From the NCBI GenBank assembly GCA_025403435.1, contig JAJQZP010000253.1, positions 124,001 to 188,000 on the forward strand: a DNA stretch of 64,000 nt, written 5' to 3'. The stretch comes from Artocarpus heterophyllus (taxonomy: Eukaryota > Streptophyta > Magnoliopsida > Rosales > Moraceae). Both the position numbers and the translations under genes were made by a program. The notes beneath the pieces are model-generated. The model was not told the origin of the DNA, did not search any database, and saw only the letters and a list, made by a program, of their open reading frames with translations. Positions 54,300 through 64,000 of the stretch are shown here, one piece after another. How positions within the stretch are numbered: the stretch's first letter is position 1; every line of letters begins with the position of its first letter.

Positions 54300-57200
54300 C
54301 CTCCTCTGCTCATATTCCTAGGGACAAAGTTTGAACTTTGAATAATCTTCTTTTTAATTTGTAATATCAAAATTGCATGTATAGTAATCAATTTTATATA
54401 TTCCTCATGCCGTGTTGCTTCTAGCCCTTTTTAATTTCAATTGTGAAATATCTTGACTTCCACTTTCATGGTTACTTTTACGAACTGAATGATGTAACCT
54501 TCTTTTTTTATCCCCTCAAATTTATCTAGTAGTGTAAGTAAAAACATAAAAAACTTGGGGGGTGGGAGGGTCCTCGTCCCAATTAAATTTAAACAAAAGA
54601 AAGTATGTGATTGATGATGAAATATATATATTAAGAAAATTATCAAATTTTTAATCAAAGTTCAATTAGTTAAAAATTACAAATGCATGAAATAAGCAAG
54701 CAAATTGTTATTAAGATTCAGTTGTTATATCTACGTCCTCAAGATTACACCTAGATGTTGAATGATATACTAAAAAAACTGTATACAAACACCAATTGGA
54801 CTTAATCAATGTAAGACTCCCTCGTAGTGATTGACGCTTGATCTTGATCAACAAGCACCACTCATTTTTGATATGCGTGTATCTTCTTAGACAAAAACTC
54901 ATTGTCTTTATGTTTGTTTACCCTTTAGAAACTCTGAAAAAAAGTTTCAGACTTGTCCTCCTTTTATATGCAGTAAAACCTTATCAAAAATTTAAACCGT
55001 CGCAGAATCTATTGTGACAGATTTGAACTTAAATTTCAAAACTGACACGATCTACCTCTGAAACTCGCAATCTTTTTTTCTAAATCAAATATTCTTCATT
55101 TAAAACCACTAAATTACACTCAAGTCTTAGCTTTTATAAACAATCCTCCTTTAATTCAAATTTTCAATCATTTTTCAAATCAAAGTTGCTTTCCAATTAA
55201 GATAGACTTGGATTCTAATTAGGAATTTAAAATATACCCTGAAATTCTTCTCAATGTCTTGGCTTTATCTCTGAAATCTTCTTCAAATAAAATCTTCATG
55301 GTTTTAGCATTATCTTCAAGACTTTGATATTCCCTATATTTATCACATAAGCATTAAGTATTTTTTTCTTTCTTTCTTTCTTTTTTTTTTTTTTTATCTT
55401 TTCCTGTTTTCAATTTACAAAGACAATATGCCATTACAAAATTTAAACCTAACAGATGACATACTATCTTTATCTTTTTGCTGAATGATGACACACTATC
55501 TATTTCTTATTGATTTTTGTTAGGCAATCTTATACTTAAATCCTAACTGAATTCGGACATAATTTCATAATACAATCGCTAAGTTTTAACAGAAAAAGGG
55601 ATCAAAACTATCAATAATCAATAGTTATGTTTAACATTTTTATATATTCCAACACTAAAGTGAGTGAAATAATTATTGGGAAAAGAGGCAAAATGATCCA
55701 AATTTGACAATACATCAATTGGGATGGAGCGTGGGATTTATCTCCTGATTACATGCAGGTAAAATGATTTTGTAGGGACATCCTCCTTCTCAAACTTTGG
55801 GTACCAGTAGGTAAAAAGAAAAAAAAAAAAATCCCTGTTTAATGAGGTGAGGCTGATGATTTAAAGAGCTCATGAAAATGTCTTCTACTTCTGCGTTGAA
55901 GTGGTCCAGCTTATGAATTTACAAAGTAGCCGCATTATTGCAAAATATTTTGATTAATAAATACGTATATTGAATGTACCTTGTCAAATGGTCACTGTTT
56001 ACAAGTTTTGGTAGCTGCTATTAATTTGTCAGTTGTCCTAATTGGGGAGAGCTGGATATGATATATCAAGTGGGAAACTTGTCTGTGTTTCCATAAGAGA
56101 AGAAGTCCGCAATTTGCTACACATCTCTTTTCCCCATGCCAATAAGCATTTTTGTTTTATTCAATAAAAAAAAAATTAGTGTTGTCCCATGTCCCCACTC
56201 AGCAACGTACGAGTAATATATTAAGGTCATAGATAAAACGGTAAGAGAACTTGCTTGGTATATACTTTTGTCTCTTAACAAGCAGCCTAAATCACAGTAG
56301 TTGAAGCCATATTCGATAAACTTATAAAAATGTATAATTACAACCTCACTATGAACAAGAAGAATCGATGGCCTAAATAATAAAAAATACAACCTTAATG
56401 GGTTATCTTTTTACCGCCATCCCACCACCACCCAATAAGCCTTTGTTGTTTGATTTGCCATTATTATATAGTCCAGGGAAGTAGAGCACCTTGGCAGAGG
56501 CCTAATGGATAAGATTATTTACACACTTTTCTCTATCTTTTTAGCTCTCCTTGAGGTTTCAATGGGCCGATAGAGAATTATTTAAGACCATAGTACCAAC
56601 TTACAAGTTACGAGCTTTTCCTGGTTGGCCTCCAATACCCAGAACACATTTATGTGCGTGTTGTATTGATACTATTTTAGTGGGGTCATTTACCCAATTC
56701 GTTGGTACTCTGCCGTTGCTATAAAGTTAGAAGGCGTTGCAATAACTTGTTCCAACAAAACTGAAGCTCTTGAGACAAAATAAAATTCTGAAGCTCTTGA
56801 AGAAATTGTCTGCTACAGGTAAATAAGTACGCTTGTGGTAAAAGTTGAGGTTAAACTTTTAACGGAAAAGGTCGGCATTTAACAGAAATCCATTTGGTTT
56901 GGAAAAATCTTATTTATGGCTCTATTCAACAAAGCTTTTACTTGCAATTCAAATTTCTAATCTCTCGAAGGGAACAAGAAAGGAACCCGTAGTGACAAAA
57001 AGGAGCCACGCCCAAACGGTTTGCTGCCCTTTATTATTGTAGTGCGCTGAAATATTTGCCCAATCTCAAAAGTTTTCACTTTTCTACCAATCTTACCTCT
57101 GCTTGAGAGTAAGCCTTTGTTTGGCATTCACTGTTAGAACCGTGGTTAAAACTAATATTGATTTAAAATATTATAGCTTTTTTTTAATATATTACAAGTG

Positions 57201-57399
57201 TAGAGAGCTTTTTATTGTAGAAGTTTCAACCGTGAGTGATAAACATGTTATAAACAATGTTTTCTTCTACTAACAGGAATTGTAAACATTATATTGCATG
57301 GATAATACGAACATGTTACAATTATAAAAATGAAAATAATGGAAATAAGTATAACAAAACCTTCAACTTCAACTGAATCAAAGTGGTAATTAGACGAAT
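54300..57399. other. Intergenic, no supported gene
   Basis: 3' flank of LRR gene 2, then AT-rich DNA with only short chance frames. A poly-pyrimidine run is at about 55359-55410. Nothing else recognised. Confidence 0.45.
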
Positions 57400-57905
57400 G
57401 AATGGTCGAGGCACGTAGAGCTCACGCTTTCCTTAAAACAGATTCGTCCCTCCGGTTGTACACGAGGATTCAACGGACATCTGTCTCCCAAGATACAACG
57501 ACTACCAACGAAATCTTAAGCACTATTGGATACCGTTTTCGACGTACTTTAAACTGTGTTTTTCTTCTATCACCAAAAACGACTACAACAAAAACTTGGT
57601 GGAACTTGAAAACAAAGGAAAAACTCTTTGACTTGGTGAGTGCAAATTCTAAGCATCTATGTGTATTCCAAACATGTGGAGAAGAGTTTTATATATAGGC
57701 TTAAGAGAATAGACGTTACAATCCATATTATAATGAGACATTATTCAGAATTTATGTGCATAATGACACCGGTTGCAACCTTTCATTTTCCATGATAATG
57801 GTGCTCATAATCTCCCATTAAACCATTGGTTGTAACCCTCCATTTTCTATGATTATGAAGCTCATAATCACCTATTAAACCATGCATTTGGGTGTTACAA
57901 CATGA
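57400..57905 (-). repeat. LTR-like repeat read on the minus strand, with 57-bp internal duplication
   Basis: Read on the minus strand it begins TGTTGTAACACCC (about 57905), has a TATA box (CCTATATATAAAAC, near 57686-57699) and continues about 300 bp to CTACGTGCCTCGACC. Two adjacent copies of about 57 bp (57766-57822 and 57823-57879) share GTTG(C/T)AACC, CATTTTC(C/T)ATGAT and CTCATAATC..C(C/T)ATTAAACCA. The build suits an LTR, but no internal region or target duplication was found. The plus-strand frame 57402-57698 is not believed to be a gene. Confidence 0.4.
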
Positions 57906-59870
57906 GATTTATGACCTTTAATAATCCCCACTAATGAGCATCAATTTCTTATTCATCAAATTGCTATTTTTCCAATAAAACAAACTATATATTCGATAAA
58001 TCATTATTTTTGTTGAAAAATGCAAAAAATTATGTATTTTAAAACTAAGATGTTAAAAGAATGCCGCAACATCCTTTTCCTATATGATGAATTATAAAAT
58101 TTAGCAGAATTTCGTGTAAATATCAACAAAATATATAAATACTCTTTTTACGACTTCACTCCACTAGTGGTTTTGCTTGGGCTCACCTCAGCATATTCGC
58201 TTGGCTTCGTTCTATAAGATACTGCTTCTACCTCTCTAGTCTTCGCTGTCGCTCATGATTGGTAAATGGATCTCCTATGTAGTGGAATGACTAGTCATTG
58301 AATTGGGTCTAGTCTTTTCAATGTAACTCGTCCTTTTAAAATTTTGATGTTTGAATATGTTCAAATCCATTTATATATATTTTTACTACAATATTTTCTG
58401 CTTTCACGCGATATAACAAAATATAGACATGACATGTTCAAAGATATATAAAAAATTACTAGACCCTGTGTTAGTATTATTTAAAGGAAGAAGGCATTTC
58501 AACTTTTTCAAACTTTCCGGATGCTCCTTTAGGTATTGATACTATCTAATCTCGTTTGACACCATGAATTTAAGGTACTTGCATTACGTTAACTTTCACT
58601 AATACTGTAAATTATTTTTTAATTATTTTAATTAGCATGCTTACCATTATTTACTTACTATGAACACTTCTTACCATACTTATTTATCCTATACTTACCA
58701 TTTTGATTGATAATTGCATCTAATAATGCATTATTAATTACTTTCTAAACGTTTTAATTAAAAATTGTTTGGGTTAGGATAAGTTATATATTTGCAACTT
58801 CTCGAAAGGACAAAACATATATCTAAAAGCCTGAAAGGAACAATGAAATCATTCAGCTTTTAGTATATTCCAATATTATCCATTTTTCTCTATTATGACA
58901 TTATCGAAGAATAAAATGGGGAAAAATATCTTTAAATGATACGATTGCCTTTCATAATGTACATAGGCTTAAATATAAGGTCAACTAGAATAATAAATGT
59001 GAAAAAACTTCAAAAAGCTTTCAGGGGTACAATTACCTGTACGGCCGAGTGGATCGGATTCAGGCTGTGGTTTCACTTGGGCGTTTCTGACCTGTCATCG
59101 GATGGGTTACTACAAGGCAATATTAATAAACTATTTTTGTTTTTCTTTTTTAACAGTTGTGAAAAGTGTCATTGTCATTGTTTATCATGGACAGTAGTTT
59201 CGAAATTGATGAGATGTTGATGTTTTTTATGAATAATGAGATGAAATTAAACTGTCCATAATACTGCATTTGTCGGAAGGGGGACGTTAAATTGTAGTCG
59301 AAATCGAATCTCCAAAGGCCTTTTTTTTTTTTTTTTTTTTGCGAGAACATGGGGACTGACGGACTGTGAATTCACGTGGACAACAATATGCCCATCTCTA
59401 ACCCTCCTCCAAAAGAAGAGATTCAAACTGATCAAAAGCGTTTGGAAATTCGCTACTCATAGGCTTCTAGCTTAGTCCAAATAGGGGGCCGCAGCTCTCC
59501 AAACACTGGATTTATAATTTTTTATTTAAAAAATCGTTTCACGGTTGAAAGATTATTGCTCGCAACAATATTTGAAGTTAAAACTAGTTTTGATTAAAAA
59601 TATTAAAATAAATAAAATTTTAATATTATAATATATATTTTTTAATATTATAATATATAAAAGCATATATTTTAACAACTAAAAATTATAGTCTTAACTT
59701 ATGTTTACAAAAACACCACATCAGCCTAATACATAATGTATGTTTTAGATTATAAACTATATTGTTTTATTAGTACGCTAAATAGGACTGATCTTTTTAT
59801 TTATTTTTCAACCGGTAAGCTGTTAATGGTCATCAGCATCCCACTTTAAACCCCTCGAAATATTCAAAAT
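57906..59870. other. Intergenic, no supported gene
   Basis: AT-rich. A poly-T tract is at about 59320-59340. Short frames at 58936-59220 and 59150-59435 lack protein-like features. TATAATAT-type repeats lie near 59620-59665. Confidence 0.45.
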
Positions 59871-60768
59871 TTACTGTTGTGAAAAATCTAACGCAAGTGC
59901 ACGTATCTTTAACAAGTAATAAAGTGAGAGTAGAGATCGTCCCTCGAGGACTAATTGTCATTGAGTACTAAATTACTCTAACTCTAATTCTATTTAAATA
60001 ACTGGGATATAGGAAACAATGGAATGATAAAATGATAAAAGTAAGACAAACTAAATGAACGAAAATTGAGAAATTGCAATTTTAACAAATGAGATTTCAA
60101 TATGTTAAGACTTCTAGGGTTTCCGACTCACCGGATTAATCTTATCTACACTATCTAATCTAATCAATTGATATTTATTCCTATGCCGATAACGAATTTC
60201 TCTTAGGTTGTCATTAATCTTTCTCAAGCATTAATGATTTATCCCAATTAGCAAATTTCCTACATCTCAGTGGAAACTCTAAACTTACCAAGATTCATCA
60301 AGACACAAGAAATTCATATTGTTACACAAGTTTGATAGATATCTCTATCCTATGATGATCTCATGGCATTCAACCATGGTCTAATTTAATTATCGCTTTT
60401 CATCCTCAAATTACATCACAATTCATGGAAAAGGTGCGCAAACTTTTACAAGTATTAAGATTAGATTAAATACTCAGCATAGATAATGAATAAACATCGA
60501 ATTGAATTAAATTAAATAAAAGTGAACATTCATTATCCGGCTACATCGTAGCCTTAGAACAGAGAAAATTAGTTCATAATGAAACTAAAAATCATCCTAA
60601 ACAATATCTTAAACATGAGGAGTAGAAGAAAAGAACTGTATATTTAGATGTGAAGATGGATTCCGTCTCTAGGGTTGCACCGATCTTCTCTTCAAAGCAG
60701 TTAGTTCTCTCCCTTCTTTTCTGCAGTTTCTCTCTGTAAAAATTCGTCTTCCAACCCTCTATAATGTT

Positions 60769-60778
60769 CTATTTATAG
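60769..60778 (-). promoter_or_regulatory. TATA box (CTATAAATAG) of the minus-strand repeat
   Basis: Consensus plant TATA box on the minus strand, followed downstream by a purine-rich leader-like sequence. It sits about 60 bp from the edge of the palindrome cluster. Confidence 0.5.
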
Positions 60779-60840
60779 GTTAGGGTTTGAAAGGACAATT
60801 TTGAAACGAAATTATATTAAAATTTGAATTGAGATTGCAA

Positions 60841-61140
60841 TGGCGCCTAGGCTCGATTTTCTGACGACTAGGCTTCATAATGACGCATAGGCACCAGGAT
60901 TGGCTACAATGGCCTGTAAAGATTTTTTTAAACTAGCGCCTAGGCGTTATTACTGTGGAGCCCAGGCTTCGAAGTAGCGCCTAGACGCTATGATTATAGC
61001 GCCTAGTCGATACACTAGTCATTCCAAATGGCGCCTAGGCTCCCAAATTGTGGCACCTAAGTGCTATGCTCTCAGGTTTTCTATGTGAGACTTCATCTGC
61101 AAGAGCGCCTAGACGCCCATAAACTGGTGTCTAGGCTCCG
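60841..61140. repeat. Cluster of about eleven CGCCTAGGCG-type short palindromes
   Basis: Variants of GCGCCTAGGCGC occur near 60843, 60864, 60883, 60936, 60957, 60977, 60999, 61031, 61053, 61105 and 61127. Spacing is irregular, 20-50 bp. The CTAG core is kept in most; flanks vary. Between motifs the sequence is unrelated, so this is not a simple tandem repeat. Confidence 0.85.
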
Positions 61141-61703
61141 TTTTGTCCCTGAGTCTACTTTTGCTTATTTTTTATCTGTTTTGTCCCGCACTTTGCTATT
61201 ATGCATCTTTTTTTCCTCAAAACCTACAAAAGAACATAGAACACTATCAAATTCTTATAAATTGCTCAAAACTAACAAAAAAATATTAAATAAAAATCAT
61301 CTAATTAATTAACCTAAAATTAACTTATCATTTACTCATTTATAAAAACTAGAATCAGAAAAATCAGTGTTTTCGCTTTCTTTTCTATACATTGCAAAAA
61401 TTTCTGTTTTACCTACTTGGCCTTTGAGGAATAAGGACTTAAAACTTCACTTGTTTCCCCACCTCCACGTGATTCTGAGCTTGCAGTCCGACAGCTGAAC
61501 GTAATACTTTGCTCACTTGCTTTTGTCATCTACTCCTCTTCCTCCTCACTATTACCTCTCTTCCTAAAGTCTCAGCCTTTAACCAACCACATCAAACTAA
61601 AATATGCAGTCCAAGCTTAAACCTTTTTTTGTTTGTTTCCTAGTCTCTAAAAAAGCTTAACGCAGAGAAATTAGACCAATTTTTATCCTCTGTTTCTTCA
61701 AGA
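61141..61703. other. Promoter region of the receptor kinase gene
   Basis: AT-rich, then a CT-rich stretch (about 61530-61580) consistent with a 5' leader region. No TATA box chosen. Confidence 0.35.
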
Positions 61704-64000
61704 ATGCGGAAGAATAAATGGCAAATCTCTCTTCACATTCTCTTCTTCTTTCTCAGTCTTTTCCATGCCTTCTTTCCCTACTTATCAGTCGCTGAGAACT
61801 CAACGTTTACTGCACCCTCCGACGCTCTCGCACTTCTCGCCTTCAAATCCAAAGCCGATTTGAGAAACAACCTTCCTTTCTTCTCCCATCCAAACGACAC
61901 TTTTTCCTTCTGCAAATGGGCTGGAATCCAGTGCGTGCAGTCCAGGGTGGTCCGCCTTGTATTCCAAGGGCTAGATCTCGGCGGCACTTTCGCAAACAAC
62001 ACCTTGACTCGCCTCGACCAGCTCCGAGTCCTGAGTCTACAGAACAACTCGCTCACCGGACCGATTCCAGACCTCTCCGGGCTCAGAAACCTGAAAAGCC
62101 TCTTCCTTGACCATAACTCCTTCTCCGGCTCTTTCCCGCCGTCGATTCTTTTCCTCCACAGGCTCCGTACGATGGACTTAGCCTACAACAACTTCACCGG
62201 ATCATTGCCTCCCTGGATAGCCAACCTCGCCCGGCTTAGCTACCTCCGTCTCGAGTGGAACCACTTTAATGGCTCCGTCCCGCCGATGAACCAGTCTTCT
62301 CTTAAATTCTTCAACGTCTCCGGCAACAACTTCACCGGCGCCGTACCGGTGACTCCGACATTGCTCCGATTCGAACAGTCGTCGTTTTCTTGGAACCCGG
62401 GCCTCTGCGGCGAGATCATCCACAAAGAGTGCAGCCCAAGCCTGCCGTTCTTCGGCCCAACGTCGTCCGTCTCGACTCGGCCCCCAACGGCGGCGCTAGG
62501 TTCGAACGCCGGCGAGTTGGCGAAATCGGGAGAGAAGAATCAGCGCCAGACGGCGGAAATTGTCGGCTTTTCATGCGGAGTGCTGGTTTTGATCTGCTCT
62601 CTCCTCTGCTTTGCCATGGCCGTGAAGAAACAGAGGAACAACAGCAGCGCTGGAAAGGGAATGGCGGCGACGATGGCTTCCGACGATGCAGAGGTGGCGG
62701 CGGCGGTGGGGGTGGAGCAGGAGAAGGAGCTGGAGGAGAAGGTGAAGAGGGCGCAGCAAGGGATGCAGGTGGCGAAGAGCGGGAGCTTGGCGTTCTGCGC
62801 GGGGGAGGCACAGGTGTACTCGCTGGAGCAGCTGATGAGGGCGTCGGCGGAGATGCTGGGGAAGGGCACCATTGGCACGACTTACAAGGCGGTGCTCGAC
62901 AACCGCCTCATTGTGAGCGTCAAGAGGCTTGACGCTGGAAAGATGGCACGGACGAGTAGGGAAGTTTTCGAGACGCATATGGAGTCTGTGGGTGGGTTGA
63001 GGCATCCCAATTTGGTGCCGCTCAGAGCTTATTTTCAGGCTAATGAAGAGCGGCTTTTGATTTATGATTACCAGCCCAATGGCAGTCTCTACTCTCTCAT
63101 TCACGGTAAGCTTGAGCTACATTTTGATCTTCTTCTTTTCTTGCTGGTTTGTTTCATTGTTTGTCTCTGTTGACGACTCGCTTGTTTTGGGTGCTTGACT
63201 CGGTCTGGATTCAGTTGCTTGGGAGGGTGGGTGCACGTGATTGTTTCACGTTGACGGTCAACATGCGATTTTATTAATTGTTTTTATCATAATTTATAAA
63301 AAATTATAATTACGTTGCAATTATGAGGTATATAGAATTTAGGAAGCGGTGATTAGACTAGATTTTGTTTTGGTTTATCTATATTCAAATCATATCCTAG
63401 CAGTGTCACTGAGAATCTTGCTTGTGATTAAGAAGACGACGTTGGGAATTTGGCGCGATGATAATAAATTATTGAACCGGTAAGCCAGATTTTAAAAATT
63501 GACCACCCATGTGTTGGGTAGAGTTCCATGAAGAAAGCAGTGGGGGCCCACCGGAGCTTAGAAGAGCAAGAGTGTACTAATAACCCCACCACATCCCAAC
63601 AACGTGAGGCCCCACATACAAATAGCTCGTGTCAAACTCTTTTAACATTGGACAAAAAATTGTTTGGAACTTGTGAATATGGCCTTTGCAAATATAGTTT
63701 CGATTTTGGTATAATATGGCGTACATGACTGGAGAAATTGCTGGCAATGTTGCCTCCTGATTGCCCCACCATTTGTTGATAATGCTTCGCCTTTTATTTG
63801 TCCAATAATACAATTGCATGACCTGTTTTTGTAAAGTCATGACATGACATTTGCAACACCTGTGCTTTTTTTAGATACTAAACAGACTTTGCATGTTCAA
63901 GGCACAAAATCCACAAGGGCAAAGCCACTCCACTGGACATCATGCTTGAAAATAGCGGAGGACGTGGCCAAAGGCCTCTCCTACATCCACCAAGCATGGC
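61704..64000 (+). CDS. LRR receptor-like kinase, probably inactive (At5g67200-like), 3' truncated by window
   Basis: Exon 1 is 61704-63105 and exon 2 begins at 63902 and runs off the window; the 796-bp intron is GT-AG and in phase ([13 protein letters not shown]). Visible parts total about 500 aa. Signal peptide is about 1-30. The N-terminal cap has the Cys pair 70/77 (FCKWAGIQC), followed by about five LRRs (88-225) and a juxtamembrane Cys pair (235/243). A transmembrane helix lies at about 285-306. The cytoplasmic kinase domain starts near 374, with a glycine loop ([12 protein letters not shown]) and the VAIK-type lysine (SVKRL, Lys407). Exon 2 carries the start of the C-lobe up to GLSYIHQAW. 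Close relatives have an altered HRD catalytic loop and are called inactive; that segment is outside the window. The short five-LRR ectodomain suits subfamily LRR-III. The role is probably signalling or scaffolding at the plasma membrane. Confidence 0.93.

Larger units (their letters stand above)
59871..61140 (-). repeat. Dispersed LTR-type repeat, minus strand
   Basis: Read on the minus strand: a palindrome-rich upstream part (61140-60841), a TATA box (60778-60769), an apparent leader, a long non-coding body, and an end segment containing GTCCTCGAGGGACGAT, CTTTATTACTTG and GTGCACTTGCG near 59953-59892. That end resembles a motif set I associate with dispersed plant retroelement sequences. No coding sequence. 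Limits and superfamily are uncertain. Confidence 0.5.

Noticed and set aside
57402..57698. 98-codon plus-strand frame
   Set aside because: It lies antisense to the TATA-bearing LTR-like repeat and matches no known protein.
62390..62932. Long open frames overlapping the receptor kinase exon on both strands
   Set aside because: They are GC-rich shadow frames of the real coding exon with repetitive Gly/Arg or Pro/Ser composition.

Overview
This is AT-rich nuclear DNA from a dicot-type flowering plant. The evidence is GT-AG introns in plant gene families, a papain-like protease with a granulin tail, a group IId WRKY factor, LRR proteins of the plant LRX lineage, an LRR receptor kinase, and abundant plant-type LTR elements and MITEs. 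The species cannot be named from sequence alone. No bacterial, organellar, tRNA, rRNA or CRISPR feature was seen.

Layout. 1-2189: decayed 3' end of a Ty1/copia retrotransposon with its 3' LTR. 2233-2779: non-coding tandem duplication. 3227-6811 (minus): complete five-exon RD21-type cysteine protease. About 7.6-15.1 kb: two large LTR-type blocks; the second is a clean 2.8-kb solo LTR with a 5-bp target duplication. 15-33 kb: no convincing gene, but several MITE families (Tourist-like elements with TAA duplications, a foldback family, a 513-bp element with about 115-bp inverted ends), a copia LTR fragment and a possible LINE tail. 35242-36707 (plus): three-exon group IId WRKY gene close to WRKY7/WRKY15, with W-boxes upstream. 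36.7-47.5 kb: largely empty AT-rich DNA. 47515-48840 and 53040-54299 (plus): two intronless secreted LRR proteins (At4g06744-like, LRX lineage without an extensin tail), probably an old tandem pair, separated by CACTA-like repetitive sequence. 57.4-61.2 kb: LTR-like and other dispersed repeats read on the minus strand, including a cluster of short CGCCTAGGCG-type palindromes. 61704-64000 (plus): LRR receptor-like kinase (At5g67200-like), cut by the window end.

The genes do not form an operon or pathway. Their shared theme is cell surface, wall and stress or defence: a vacuolar/ER-body-type stress protease, a defence-associated calmodulin-binding WRKY class, wall-associated LRR proteins and a receptor kinase. 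That is ordinary for a plant chromosome arm and should not be read as a cluster. I found no convincing new biological system. The most distinctive items are the palindrome cluster next to a minus-strand TATA box at 60.8-61.1 kb, the intact solo LTR, the opposed foldback MITE copies and the diverged LRR pair.
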